From Isoetes taiwanensis (taxonomy: Eukaryota; Streptophyta; Lycopodiopsida; Isoetales; Isoetaceae): a DNA stretch of 64,000 nt. A program made the translations under genes and the position numbers. The DNA lies in NCBI GenBank assembly GCA_021234155.1, contig JAJEKV010000086.1, positions 1,364,001 to 1,428,000 of the forward strand. Reading direction: 5' to 3'. The notes beneath the pieces were generated by a model that was not told the DNA's origin, did not search any database, and was given only the letters and a program-made list of their open reading frames with translations. Of the stretch, positions 33,058 to 45,489 are shown in pieces (within the stretch, counting starts at the first letter, position 1; every line of letters starts with the position of its first letter).

Positions 33058-34450
33058 TATGAGCCGCCCTCTTCGATCAAACAACATAAGCGAAAGGACT
33101 CATGACAACTTGGAGAGTGCCATTACGATGCAGAGGGACCATGATGACCTCTTGGCGGTGATATCTCGTGATCATGGGGGGAAGGGCGGGGGAGGGAAAA
33201 AAAGATAGGGCCCCAAAGGGGGAAAACACTTCGCTTCAATCTTCCAACCCTAAGACAAGAGCAAATGATAGTGTTCCACAAGGACTTCAGCCCAAAAGGG
33301 AAAGAGGCTATTGCCCTTCTCATTACACTAATGGGTTTTATGGGTATGCCAAGATGTTTAAAAAAACTCTGAGATCACGTCATTCTCTATAAGTATTACA
33401 AGATTAAAAGGAATAATATTGTAAATAATATTTTATCTTGATTTCTTGTATGTTTGGAAAGAATCAACATAGAAGTATCACATTAACATATATCTTTGAA
33501 TGATAAGCACGCATGATTAATATTTGCAGCTAGAAACTTCAGTTCAACAAGGCCGACAATGCAATTGGCGAACTAGGAACTTGTGCAGTGAGGAAGAAGA
33601 TATGTCTGCGAAGGCTATTAACAGGCGGCTGGTGCAAATGCACAACCAGATGATGCAATTTGTGCAATGGGCCACCCCATCAATGCGAGCCAAAGAATAT
33701 GGGCTAATGCTCCTCCATCATCACCTCCTCAGGAGGCGGAATAGAGGGACCAACCAGAACATGAAATAGCACCCATAGCATCAAGAAACAGGAAAAGGAA
33801 GAGAAGAAACAGGAGAAGCCCTAGCCCTTCGAGCTCCAGTCTAGGTAGCAGCCCAGGTAGTGGATCAGATCACAGCTCAGAAAGTGAATCAGACAGCTCT
33901 CATGAAAGGTAGAGGAACCGTAAGGCAGAAGCTTTTATTAGAAGAAGACAGATAGCACCGTGAGCAACGTCTGGAAAGCTCGTAAGCTGGGGCAATTTTC
34001 GGGAAAGGACAGGTCAGGCATGGAGGCCAAGGCATGGATTGATGAGATGGAAGAATTTGGGAAATTCATATGGGATGAAAGGATATTGACAAGGTGGCAA
34101 CTGCAAACCTTATTGGGCCGGCACATATATGGTGGAAGGGTTACACAAAGTCTAACAAGCTGAAGAGAAACAATTGCAGATTTAAGACCTTCAGTAAGGC
34201 TTTTCGCAAGCACTATATTCTATGATCCCATATAAGCAGGCAAATTATCGCCTTGATCAAGGAAATCTATCAGTGGCTAAGTACATGGAAGAATTTATGA
34301 GACAGACTGAATATGTCGAGGATCACATAGAGGCAGGCAATGGATGGTACATTGAAGGCCTAGACAACAATATCAAAAGACTTGTCCGAGCTTTCAATTC
34401 GAGAAGCAGAAGACAAAGCATTGAGCCCAGGGAAAAAATTAAGTATGCTA
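33058..34450 (+). pseudogene. Ty3/gypsy gag, N-terminal and middle part
   Basis: A start at 33058 (MSRPLRSNNISERTHDNLES) leads into a frame that breaks at about 33205. A second segment after an acceptor-like TTTGCAG (33529) includes a basic then Ser/Glu-rich region (RKRKRRNRRSPSPSSSS). The retrotransposon gag domain follows: FSGKDRSGMEAKAWIDEME (33.99 kb) and, after a frameshift, IPYKQANYRLDQGNLSVAKY, EEFMRQTEYVEDHIEAG to 34440. The pattern (W-x-x-M, then F-x-L-Q-G-S-V-Y-x-x-F) is that of plant gypsy gag capsid domains. The C-terminal zinc knuckle part is found only after 42.7 kb. Confidence 0.65.
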
Positions 34451-34983
34451 TATATTTTTCCATAAAACATGGTTTGGCTATTTTTCAAAAATTTACAGTA
34501 TTTTATGATATACATTTGACTAAAGTTATTATTATCATTACATTTATATGTACTTGGACTTGGCGAAGCTTCTGAATTAAGTACTATAAACTTTCACTTG
34601 GCTATTGTTTCTAATTGGAAAAAGCAAAAAATGTAAATTCTGTAGCTTCAGATGTATATACTACAATTACAAATAATAATTAACAATAAAGAAATATACA
34701 ATAATATTAAAAAACTTTTAATAAAAGCTCACAATATAGTTTATAATATCCATGATCTGAACACCATTCAATGCAATGACATCTTCCAGATATGGTGATC
34801 AAATTGCCTTTTTCTTTAAGGATATGGCTAATCCCTTTTTCTTTAAGGAAAAGGGGGAAAATAATTTGGCTAATCCCAAAAAAATAATGGAGTACTTGTT
34901 TTAGCTATGGCTATTTTTTATTTTTCTAAAAGAAATCTCCCTTCATAAAATTCGCCGCAAAAATTGTCTAGACCCTCTAAAAA
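34450..34983. other. AT-rich spacer between gag and the DIRS element
   Basis: Starts with GTATGC after the last gag codons, so it may be the 5' part of an intron or degraded sequence. TTTTTCTTTAAGGA occurs twice. No coding signal. Confidence 0.35.
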
Positions 34984-35034
34984 ATGCCAGCGATTCGACA
35001 CCGTCGGATCGCCATTCTAGGGAGAGACGAGACT

Positions 35035-35045
35035 ATTTATATGCA
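35035..35045 (+). promoter_or_regulatory. TATA box in DIRS repeat A1
   Basis: TATTTATATGC lies in A1 about 50 bases inside the left end and is kept in A2 (about 41847). It is a natural site to start the genomic transcript. A pyrimidine-rich leader of about 1.6 kb (35.1-36.7 kb) follows without convincing coding sequence. Confidence 0.4.
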
Positions 35046-36689
35046 TCTTCCTCCCTTCACCCTTATCGGCATCTTCTCACGCAGTGTACGTGCGCCCTTT
35101 TTTCGTCAGCTTTTCCCATCGTCGACGTTGCTCCAATTTCTCTTGAGCGCCTCAGCATGCTCGCTATCCTCGGCCTCCTGCTCCTTCTTTCCACTCTAGC
35201 CACTTTCCTCTGGCAGGTACGTTTTCTGATTGTTTTTTGCTTCTTAGTGAGAACTACGGTTTTCTCTTGGATGTTCTCTCAGCAGCATAAGAATCCGGCT
35301 CTTGTTTTTTTCCTTGTGATTTTTGATAGAGGCTTGACTTACTCCTTGTTCGGTCTAAATCATCAACGTTTTGCTTTGGCATCTTTATGTTGTTCAGCTT
35401 TGGTTTAACTGTGATTCCATTCTTGTTCGTTTCGCTTGTTTCAGTTTGATAAGCTCTGCAATTTTTGTTCTTGTTTGCTTGGGTTCCCTTTTTTTCCTTC
35501 GGATAGCTTTCCTTCTTGTTTTCCACTATAGATTTAAGTTCCTTTTTTTGAAATCGGGTGTTGCTGGCTCTCCCAATCCACGCATATTATCTTTTATGTA
35601 TTCCTCCTCCCGATTCCTGGAACTCTTCTATTGCGCCTTTGCCTCCATCTTGCCCAAATTTCTCCTCTGTTTATCACTTCTTCTAATCTACCTTCTGATT
35701 ACTCTCTTGTATCTGTTTTTTAGTTGGGCATGTTTCCTTCACGCTTCAGTTCGTATCTCCCTTAACCCCTTCGTCCTCTTTGGAATTCCCCTCCCGTTCT
35801 CTGCATCACGCAGCCCTCTTCTTTTTCAATCCCTGGTCTCTTTCAACAGTCATCCCCTTTGCTTCTATCCTTCCAGATCTCCTCTCTGTTCATCACTCTT
35901 CTAATCTTTGCTCTTATCGGCTTTTGGGCTCCGAATCGGCATCCCTTCTTCACGATCCAGCTCCGATTGGGCTCGCTTCCCTTTCCTTTTTCGGATTCTC
36001 CACTCTCCCTCTGCAGCATGCATCTTTCTGTGAGCTTGCCCCTTGTTTTTTGTTTTTCCCGCTTATATAAGGCATGGTCGCATAATTTACTCAAGTCGCA
36101 GGTGGGGGGTTTGGTTAGGACTTCTGTTTTTCAAGTGAATGGCATGGGTTCAAGTCCTTGTTAGCACACCTTTTAGAACTTTATTTCGCTATATATTATT
36201 ATATTCTCCTTCTTGTTCTTTATTCTTTTTGCTCTTCATATAACTATATGGTATCTTTTTCTTTTGCTCTTCATATATTTGCCGCATCCCATTGTCGTAT
36301 CCCTGTCATGGGTGCAGTCGTTCGACCATTGGTTTTCAATTTCTACATTTAGGATTGGGTGGGCTACACATTGCTTTTTAAGATCATTTTCCTAGTTTCA
36401 TATGTTTGGGGTTTTAAGGACTTTTCCTAGGTTCAATTTTCCTATGTTAAGCCTTTTAAATTTGTTACATTACACTTACATATCTTTTCCTGCCCTTAAG
36501 GTTGTTTTTTGTCTTTTTGTATTTAGTTATCCCGTATTTTTTGTAGAGCTTTCTTCCTATGGAATTAAGTCTTCATCCTATGCACGTTTTTTTCATACGC
36601 ATCTCGGCTAACATTGGTGGTCAATCTTTTCAGGCGTAGGGAGACTTGCACCTTGCATTTTTATGCTTGTTTTCTAAGACCGTTTTTCC

Positions 36690-38671
36690 ATGGCTTCGTT
36701 TGACTGCCCCATTTGCTCCCAAGGCGTGCCTTTGCTTCCCTCCGAGCCGACAGAAGTTGATATGTCTCATCACCATCTCTATGTTTCCCATCTGGATTCC
36801 CTGCACCCTTCTGCGTCTAATGCCTTTTACTTATCCGCTCACACCGTGGACTGGCTCCTGGAGTTTGATCGTCATCTTCGAGTTTATGCTGCTCTTACGC
36901 CTTCTGTTCGTCGTTTCTTTCGACATCTGCATCGTCTTGATCCTCAACGTACCCATTTTTTGGAGGATCTGATCCTTCGTTGGAATGTTACTTCCTTGGC
37001 CCCTTTGAATATGCGGCAGTTCCTGACTCTTATGACCCATTTTCCTCCTACTTTTTTGCCTCTCTATCCAGCCTATGTGTTTGGCGTCCTGTGTTGAGAT
37101 GATCCTACTTGGAGTTGTTTACGGGCATGATGGTGTTCTTTTTCTTATGTGGCTTGCATATGACATGTGTGTTATGGTGGAAGTCCCTCTTGGGTGCTTG
37201 AATATTCATTTCTATGAGCTAAGTTTTGTTTTGGGCACATGGTATTAGCTAAGTTTTATTTTGGGCACATGGTATTACACATGTTTCTTCTGCAATCTTT
37301 TTTTGTCTATGCACTAGCCTTTTCTCTGCACGCATAATACTTTCTTGCATGTGTTTTGCCGAGAATATTTTTTCCTTCCCTCCCATTGTTTTAAGTTGAC
37401 ATACATTAACGTTGGTCGGTTTTTTTATTTTAAGCATTATAAATCACTTGCATTTTTGTTTTCATTCTCTCCTTTTTTCTTTGCAATCTTTTTCACATGA
37501 ATATTATTGGTTTTACAAACCTGTGGGGCCTATTTTTCTTGGAATGCCCTCTTGGTTTTGTTCCATTGCAAGACTAATTCTTTTCTTTTCTTTTTCTAAT
37601 ACTAATTGCATCAGATGGTTACCCCTACTTCCTCCCCTATTCCTCCCGAATCTTCTCCCACCCCTTCTTCTTCTGTCTCTCCCACTCGCCTCGCCCGCTA
37701 TGCTGGGACCCGTAGATCTCGTGAGCCTTCTTTTTCTTTTGATACTGAGATTTTCGACTCCCCCTCTCCCCCTCCACTAGTTCTCTGTCTTCTGCTTCAT
37801 CCCCACAAGTCTCCTCGTTCGCTTCCTGGCCATGGGCTTCTCCCCTATTTTACCCTACCTTACCTGTTCCATCTCATTCCTCTCCCGCTTTTTACCCTAC
37901 CATCCCCGTTCCTTCCCAATCTTCCATCCCTCCACACGTCTTCCCTTCGTCCCCTTTTCCTTCCGCTTGTCTCGCCTCTCCCCCTTCGCCTACTCCGGTG
38001 TTTCATGCCCCATTTTCGGCCCCTCCCTCAGATCCATTAACCCAGTTGCTTCACGAGTTGCAGTCTCAACGTACCACCTTCCTAACAACCTTCAATCTAC
38101 CTTAACCCAGCAGATACTGTTGCACACCCAACTTGATCCCTTTAGAGAGAACTCCGGCTGCGAGCTTCGCGACCTACTCCGACATTTGAGCGCGACTCTA
38201 CCCGCCATTATTACGATTTTGTTGCAGCCATGGAAGATAGGTTTGCTTGGATTCAAGCACGTTTATCGTCAATGGGGACTCCTGGCTGACCAACAAATGA
38301 AATTTGTAGTGATTGCCGACCAACATGGTTACGAGGTAGCCCTCCACTTTGATGGCTCTCAAGCCCTAGGCTTAAACGCTGAAGAATCTAAACGCTTGCA
38401 CCAAGCCAAGAAACTTGCACGCGACCGACGTCTCCAACGTCAATCCCGTTTTTCCACTACTTCTCCCTTATCCACTGCTTCATCTTCTTCTTCTAACCCC
38501 ATTCGTTGCTCCATCTGTGGCAAATCTGGACACCTCGCCAATATTTGTTTTCGCGCTGCACTTACCCATAATCCTATTGCTCCGACAACCCCCTTCTTTT
38601 CCATACCACCTGCACTTCCTGCTCCCTCTCCCCCACCACCTCGGGACAATGTGACAGCTTGGTCATCTTGA
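36690..38671 (+). pseudogene. DIRS gag-like protein with CCHC knuckle
   Basis: A first ORF (36690-37097) begins MASFDCPICSQG and is His/Leu-rich. It could be an N-terminal exon. A second region (37606-38671, frameshifted) is Pro/Ser-rich, then has MKFVVIADQHGYEVALHF (38.3 kb), a basic helix (ESKRLHQAKKLARDRRLQRQ) and CSICGKSGHLANIC, a C-x2-C-x4-H-x4-C zinc knuckle near 38510. That order (disordered N-terminus, core, basic stretch, knuckle) suits a nucleic-acid-binding gag protein. Non-coding T-rich sequence at 37.1-37.6 kb may be an intron. Confidence 0.6.
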
Positions 38672-38831
38672 ATGCTCTGTTGGTTTTTTGCTTGTACATA
38701 GTCCGATGTTCTATATACTCAGTTTTTTACATTCTCATCAGTTTGTACTCTTTATAATAATAACGATTATAGTTTGATTTTCAGATTGTCGTCTTTTTGA
38801 TGAGCCTCTCCCCCATTTACCTTTTAATCCG

Positions 38832-40741
38832 ATGGCGGCCGATGCCTTTACAGCTAAAACCTTAGTCTGCAATCGCCTTTCTGCGGCCCTCCCTTTTTGG
38901 CAGATCCATTTCAGCAAATTTGGTTGTCCTCTCTTGGATCCAGCGTGGTTATCCTCTTCCTTGGGCTGCTTCCCCGCCTTTAGAACCTTTCTTTCGCTCC
39001 AATTTATCATCCCTTTGGGGTCACCTTGCTTTTGCCCGCTCTGCTGTTACCGACCTGCTTCGCACTGGAGCTGTGCAATTAGTCGACTCTCGTCCTTTCT
39101 TTTGTTCGCCTCTCGGTGTCGTACCTAAGAGTGTTGATAAATTCCGTTTAATTCTAGATTTGCGATATTTGAATTCCTGGCTACAGGTCCCCTCTTTTCG
39201 TTATGAATCCCACTCTGATGCTATTGCCGTTCTGCAACCCAATGATTTTCTCTTCACCATCAACCTGAAGTCCGGCTATCATCATGTCCCTATTTGGCCA
39301 CCACATCATACTTTTTTAGGTTTCCAACTTGATAATCAGTTTTTGTCTTCACCATGCTCCCATTTGGCTTGTCGTCTGCTCCATTTGTCTTCACTAAACT
39401 CATGCGGCCACTTGTCCGTCATTGGCGTAGTTCAGGCATTCGTTGTACACCCTATATGGATGACTTCCTTTTTAAAACTCAGCATGACCCCGTTTCCCTT
39501 CAGTACTCAGTCATTCAGGACCTACAGTCTGCAGGTTTTCTTTTAGCTTGGCCAAAATGTCATTTGCGGATCTCCCATTGCACCATCTTCTTGGGCCTCT
39601 TTTTGGACTCTGCAGCTATGACGATTGGTCTCTCTCTCAAGAAGAAGCAGAAATTTTTCCATCTTTCTTCTGTTGTCCTTTCATCTTCCGTGCTTACCTC
39701 TCGTCGCCTAGCTCAGCTTCTTGGGTTCTTTCAATCCTTGCGGATCGTTTTCGGTTCCCTTGTTTTTGCATTGACATTTTTCTGCTATCGTTTAATTCAA
39801 CCCCTTGATTGGGACGCTCCAATTTCTCTTACACCTTTGGCCCGTCTGGAAATCTTACTTTGGGAGTCAGTTGTGGCATCCTTAGCCTCCCGCTCCATTG
39901 CTCAGAATCGCGGCCCTTCTGCTCTTATTGGATTTGATGCCAGTGCTTTTGATTGGGGCGGGTCGTTGCAGATTCCTGGTCAATCTCGTGCTGATTTCTC
40001 TGGCCTTTTCTACCCTTCTGAACTTGCTCGTTCTTCTATCTGGCGTGAACCCTTTGCTTTCTACCATATCCCCGGCTTTAACTACCCATTCTTTGATATT
40101 TCGTCGTCTTCTTCGTTCTGCGGGGATAACCTTAATGTTTTCTTTGCTCCTTCAGAAGGTGGTTCTTCGTCTCCGGACTTGCAATTTCTTCTCCTTGAGA
40201 TATTTTTGTTTTGTTTCCACTACTCCATTTCACTTGATCCAGTTTGGATTCCACGCTCAGACAATGAATGGGCTGACTATCTCTCTAGGTTGCCTCAAGT
40301 GGACGAGTTTGCCTTAGCCCCCTGGTGTTTCCAGCACATAGATCACGCTTGGGGGCCGCATCATGTTGATCATTTTACATCTCCTCGTAATGCTAAACTC
40401 CCTGTATTCAATACTTGTTTTGCTTACCCTCATCGCGCATTCCTCGGGCGTTCACTTATGATTGGCACATCTTTAATAATTATTGTTTTCCCTCCCCACC
40501 TTTAGTTCCTCGAGTTTTGGCCCATGCCACTGCTTGCCATGCTCGTATCACCCTTATTGTTTTATTCTGGCCTTCTGCTCCTTGGTGGCCTCTTTTGTGG
40601 ATAGGCTCCTCCTGGGCTCCCTTTGTACATGATTCTATGTTTTTTGATGAGTTCTCTCAGGCCATTCTTCCTCATCTTTCTGTTTCTTTTGCTGGTTGTC
40701 GTCGACATGTTGCAGTCTTTGCTCTTCGTTGTGTTTTCTAG
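38832..40741 (+). pseudogene. DIRS reverse transcriptase / RNase H
   Basis: The RT blocks are complete. They are WIQRGYPLPW and LLRTGAVQLV, then FRLILDLRYLNSWL, FTINLKSGYHHVPI, MLPFGLSSAPFVFTKLM, active site PYMDDFLF (about 39455), HLRISHCTIFLGLFLD. RNase H follows with FDASAFDWGG (39.94 kb), WREPFAF, GDNLNVFF and PRSDNEWADYLSR. A C-terminal segment with YDWHIFNNYC, VLFWPSAPWWPLLW is typical of DIRS pol proteins. Three single-base shifts break the frame: near 38915, in a T-run at 39340-39344, and near 40412. It would make cDNA from the element RNA. Confidence 0.8.
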
Positions 40742-40766
40742 CAATGTCCTGACGATATAGCTTTTT

Positions 40767-41738
40767 TTGTTGTTTTCAACCATTTTTCGACTTGTACCCT
40801 CCAGTGAACTGCACCTCTATTTTTCTACCTTGCCGTTTCTGCTCTCTTCTCGCGCACCCGCCACACTTCGTGCGTATTCTGCCATTTTTCGCCGCTTTGC
40901 CACCTGGTGCTCGCGCATGTCTGTTCCTTCTCTCCCTGCATCTCCTATTACTATTGCTGCCTTTTTTACATCCCTCCAAGAACCCCAATCCTCCTCATCC
41001 ACGCTCCTTTCCGCCTCCGCGGCCATTGCCTTTTTTCACCAACTCCTCAACCTACCTTCCCCTGTCTCCTCGCCGCTACCTCTTTTAGTTCGTCAGTCCG
41101 GTATTCGGCATGCCCCCCCATCTCGCCCTCATCTACCTTTGCTCCCTGACTATGTACGGTCCATTGTCTCACGTTTTGCCGCCCCATCTGCCTCTTTTAC
41201 AGACCTTTCAAAAGCCGCATTGATCACGCTATCTTTCGCAGCCTTTTTGCGGATCTCTGAGGCTTTGGCCCTAAATTGGCATGATATTACTTTTGAACCT
41301 TCTCACGCGTCCATCTTCATTCGTCGCTCTAAATGAGATCAGTATGCTAGAGGCTATTCAGTTGTCGTGGCTAGACTTCCATCATTCGCTTGTCCTGTTA
41401 CCCTCTTACAGCGTCTGATTTTTTGTGGCGCATTCCATTTATCGGACCTAGCTTCTGGTGGCCCTCTTTTTCATCTTTTTCCTTCTTCCCTTCGTCCTCT
41501 TTCTTATTACACTGCACGGCAGTGGTGGCGGCATTGTTTGACGGCAACCGGCTTAGACCCTTCCCTTTATGGCACTCACGCAGGTCGTCGAAGGGGCGCT
41601 TCTGCGGTGGCAGCTCGTGGTGTTGACAATGAGATTGCACGCACTCACGGACGTTGGCGTTCTCCTTCGGCTCATGCTCGTTATGTCACACCCAACTTGC
41701 ACCAACAGCTCTCCCTCTCACACCATCTGGGTCATTGA
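40767..41738 (+). pseudogene. DIRS tyrosine recombinase
   Basis: The frame is open over about 970 bases apart from one TGA at 41334. N-terminal part: TLRAYSAIFRRFATWC, typical of the core-binding helix. Catalytic part: AAFLRISEALALNW with the first Arg, then after the stop THAGRRRGAS (H-x-x-R), HGRW and ARYV with the nucleophile Tyr. All catalytic positions R, H-x-x-R, H/W, Y are present. It would join circular cDNA to the target at the B-A junction. The stop lies between the first Arg and H-x-x-R, so this copy would be inactive without read-through. Confidence 0.8.
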
Positions 41739-42719
41739 GAGGGAAGTTCTCTTTGGATCGACCGGTTTTCCCGTCTAGACGAGTCTCTCACCAGAATGCC
41801 AGCGATTCGACACCGTCGGATCGCCATTCTGGGGAGAGACGAGACTATTTATATGCATCTTCCTCCCTTCACCCTTATCGGCGTCTTCTCACAGCAATGT
41901 ACGTGCGCCCTTTCCCCCCTCCGATCTCTTGTTCCCACGTATGCATTTTCAATAATGGTTTCTTTTTCAGCTTTTTGCTATCGCGTGGTGCGCGTGACCA
42001 ACCCCTCCGGATGGGAGGATTTGTCTTTTCGCGTGGCACGCGTGAACAGCCCCTCCTTCCGAGGTCTTGTTGCGTGCCTCGCATGAACAAGCCCTCCAGT
42101 TTGGAAGGTTTTTTGTTTTGCGTGCACGCGTGACCAACCCCCTCCCCGTTTTTCTTTGGGGAGGCCTTTTTATATGGTATTTGTTCTCTTGTTATAACTT
42201 TCTTGTTAACACTTTTCCAGGTATCGAGTCATCCTTTTTGTCTCTCTCACACTTTACGGGTTCTTTTTTGAGTTTTTTACTTTGCAGGCTCACTCCATTA
42301 CAGTCGATTCGCATAGTGAGTCGAGGAATTTTTGACGCTGCATCCGCTCTACATAAGGTTGGCGGTCCGGGTTTTTTCGGGAGCCCCTGGGCGAGGGTTT
42401 CTCATTAGGGTTTTCCTCGAAAACCCGAAAGGGCGGGGTTTTTTATCCCGATGATAAGCCCTCGCACGGCGCCTCTCTTTGGCCCTTCTCCTTGCAGCAC
42501 CGTCTCCATATGCTACCTGGACTTGGTTCCTTGTGCTTTTTTCAGGGGTAGTCCGATAAGGTTCCTATGGTCGGCTACCCCACTTGGATATTCCAAAACG
42601 TTGTATATACTGCTGTGATGAAAGATATGCCTATCTATATCTATATCTATCATCAGCCGGTTTTCCCGCTAGATGAGTCTCTCACCAGAATCGCCATTTG
42701 GCTATTAATAGCCACTAAT

Positions 42720-43140
42720 TTTTTCCATGATTGAGCCTGGAAGAAGTACCCCCAACTCCGTCCCAGAAACAATCTTTTTACAACAAAGGAAAAGCCACTG
42801 GTTTCTACACCCCGAAGCAGATAGATAGCACACCAATAAACTAGTAGTCTCAGGGTGAAGGGGACAAGAAAGCATCATTCAACGAGCAACAAGCACCAGG
42901 ATCTTTAGCAAGAAAACCAATGAAGCATTTCTTGGAGAGCATTCCTAAGGAGAAAAGAGAAGAATGTATTAGGAAGAGACTATGTTTCAGATGTTTCTAG
43001 CCAGGTCACCGCGCTCACGATTGCCCATTCGTCATGCAAGTAGCTTTGGCAGAACTCGAAGGCTGGGAATCACCCATGGATTTGGACAATGACGATGATG
43101 AGGAGGAGGCCAGCGACTTCATTAAAGGTGAGTGTAAAAT
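42720..43140 (+). pseudogene. Ty3/gypsy gag, C-terminal part with zinc knuckle
   Basis: The frame gives YNKGKATGFYTPKQ, then ESIPKEKREECIRKR and CFRCF, a stop (TAG), PGHRAHDCPF, then acidic LDNDDDEEEASDF. This is a C-x2-C-x4-H-x4-C knuckle with the stop between the Cys pair and His. It completes the gag whose first part ends at 34.45 kb, so the DIRS element sits inside a gag region. Confidence 0.65.
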
Positions 43141-43194
43141 TTGTGCCACAATTGAGACAGAAAGTGTGGGCAGTCAACAACCATATCAGTAGAG

Positions 43195-44760
43195 GGGATC
43201 ATAAATGATAAACCTTATATATAGCACCAGTGCTCATCCTATCAGATCCAACCAAGGATAAGCTAGTAGCAACGGACGCAAGAGGGGTGGAGTTCTCATG
43301 CAAGAAGGAAAACCAGTAGCCTAAGATTGTAAGAAGATGAATGAGGCCGAGCAACGTTATCCAACGCATAATTATAAGCTTGTAGCAGTTGTAAAAGCTC
43401 TTCGCATATGGAGGCACTACTTGCTTGGCAAGAAATTTCAGTTAGATACTCGCAACTACTCCTCAACTTAAGGCAGAGGTGATGGATGGCATTTCTTGAA
43501 GAATCTGACTTCCAAATAGTATATAAGCCAGGCAAATTAAATGTGGTTGTAGACGCGCTCTATCGATGGCCTCTAGAGACGCGAGTGCATTGCAATGTCA
43601 TCTCCACCTTATCAAGCAAATTCGGCAAGAAGATAGAGGAAGCTATCCTTCAAGCACAGAATTCAAGCATGTATGGGCTAGTCTTTGCAAGAATGCAAGG
43701 ACGGATAAGGAGAGAGAGGCCTTCAAGCATTTCAAAAAGGAAGGCAATCTTTTATATAATAAAGAATAAATTATGTGTACTTGAAGCATCAGGAGTAAAA
43801 AAAACTAATTTTACATGACAGTATAAAAGCCCTATTGTCTCTCATGCAGGATTTATGAAGACCTACTTCAAGATTCGAAGTAGCTACTTCTGGCTGGGTA
43901 TGAAGAAGCAGATAGCCAGGTACATCCAGGAGTGCCAGTTGTTTCAGCAGATAAAGGTATAACTCCGAATCCCAGGGATCTTGGAACCCTTGCTGATCCT
44001 AAATGCTAAGTGAAAAGTAATCAGCATAGATTTCATAATGGGCCTCCCATGAACAACAAAGGGCCAAGGTGCCTTAATGGCAGTGGTCGACTTGTCCAGG
44101 GTGGCACACTTTTTGCCATATTGAACCACAAATACAGCCTTAGATATCATCTTGCTGTTTGCAAAGGAGATCTTTAAGTTAGCAATCCAAGTGCGAGGAC
44201 TACATCTACTTTTGTTGAGTTTGCATACAATACCAATAAGCAGGAATCATCTCAAATGTTCCCCTTCATGATCAATTATGGATACCAATGCCTCACATCC
44301 AATACTTGGCACAATCCCTATATTTTGTTAGCTGCAAGAAGTCGTCAAAAGAGTTTGGCAGACAAACATAGGACGGTAAGAGAATTTCAGGTTGGAGATA
44401 GCGTGTGGCTCAAGATCAAAGTCAAGCAAGCCAAACTCCACATCGGTAATTGCAAGAAGCTTGCTCAAGATGGACGGGACCTTTTAAAATTGTTGAAAGA
44501 GTAGGTACCCAATCCTACAGGCTTGATCTCCGCGCTCACTTAAAGGGATATAAAGTCTTCCATATAAGTCTTCTTAAGAAACATACATCCAATCCTGAAG
44601 AGGTATTGGAGACCCCAACCTTGTTGGAAATGATGGAGGAACAACTTGAGATTGTTCCCAAAAGCCTTCTTGATAAGGCATTTGAAAAGACAAGAAGGTC
44701 TAGTTCCTTCAATACTTGGTCAAGTGCAAGCACTTGCCCTTGGAGGATGCAACATGGGTA
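43195..44760 (+). pseudogene. Ty3/gypsy RNase H and integrase, protease and RT missing
   Basis: RNase H: APVLILSDPTKDKLVATDAR, then EAEQRYPTHNYKLVAVVKAL and WRHYLLGKKFQLDT (43215-43470), ending with DFQIVYKPGKLNVVVDALYR (43500). Integrase: SHAGFMKTYFKIRSSYFW and CQLFQQ (HHCC zinc site with one Cys changed to Phe, 43840-43955), core ISIDFIMGLP (44025). A GPFKIVERVGTQSYRLDL and LKGYKVFHISLLKK end (44480-44590) is usual for gypsy integrases. Only about 60 bases separate gag from RNase H, so protease and RT (about 1.3 kb in family members) are deleted. Non-autonomous and mutated. Confidence 0.75.
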
Positions 44761-44879
44761 TTAAAGCAAGATTTGAAAAAACAATATCCACAATCTATGA
44801 AGTAATTCGACGGCCAATTCGCCTCTTATTTAGTCGACACTGGCCAGTTAGGTAAGTGTAGTAGCTTAGTATAGTGCAT

Positions 44880-45400
44880 GGAGCCTAAGGAGATATGCAT
44901 AAGATAAACCTGTAGGTAGTCCAAATGCATCTTACGTGTGTATGCAGGTGGTCATGTCCGATGATGGGATCATCCTAGATGTTCCCTACGTTGTTAGGGC
45001 CATGATGCACTGCATGCGCGCATGGGGCGTTGATAGGATCGTTTTAAACATTCCTTAGCCATAATGCACTGCATGTGCGCGTGATACGAGGTCGTGTAGA
45101 AGGTAAGCATCTAATCATGGGTGATGATATGCTTAAATCTGAATAGGCCATGATTTAGTGCAGGTATGTAGGGGTAACCTTGAGCTAGCACTTCGGCTCA
45201 AGGAGGTAATTAGGGGGGGTGGTCCCCTTAAAACCACAACTTATTAACTAAACTAACGGGATGTGCTACTTATTGTAGGCCGAAAGGAGGAGCGAAGTGG
45301 AGGGAGCACATCACGAGAAGAATAAGGAGTTATAAAATTTTGTACTTAATTATAATCTCCTAAAGATATTATTATGTCATTATATGTTACTTTTATAATG
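44880..45400. other. Non-coding part of the gypsy element
   Basis: GCCATAATGCACTGCATG-GCGC-TG occurs twice (about 45000 and 45058). No gene seen. Confidence 0.4.
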
Positions 45401-45489
45401 ATGAACTATTAAGACTATATAATTTTATCTAACATATATTATATTATTATTTTATTATATATATATATGTTCTTATGTTTGTCGCGCTT

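Larger units (their letters stand above)
34984..42690 (+). mobile_element. DIRS-order tyrosine-recombinase retrotransposon with split direct repeats
   Basis: The layout is A1 (34984-35098), coding region, B1 (41761-41795), A2 (41796-41912), spacer, B2 (42656-42690). A1 and A2 both begin ATGCCAGCGATTCGACACCG and are about 95 percent alike over roughly 100 bases. B1 and B2 share CCGGTTTTCCC and GAGTCTCTCACCAGAA. This A1-B1A2-B2 order is the split direct repeat described for PAT/Ngaro/kangaroo-type elements. Those elements replicate through a circular form and insert by tyrosine recombinase without a target duplication. Junctions AAAAATGCC (left), CAGAATGCC (inner) and CAGAATCGC (right) share AAT, consistent with that. 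The coding content is gag-like, RT/RNase H and recombinase, all on +. Confidence 0.8.

Noticed and set aside
35157-36400. Several hydrophobic ORFs in the DIRS leader
   Set aside because: The sequence is T/C-rich, giving Phe/Leu/Ser-rich frames in all three phases; more likely an untranslated leader.
42000-42150. GCGTG-CACGC repeats as a fourth palindrome family
   Set aside because: Copies such as GCGTGGCACGCGTGA are part of a diverged tandem repeat (GTGA-CA-CCCCTCC) in the DIRS terminal region and do not form consistent arms.
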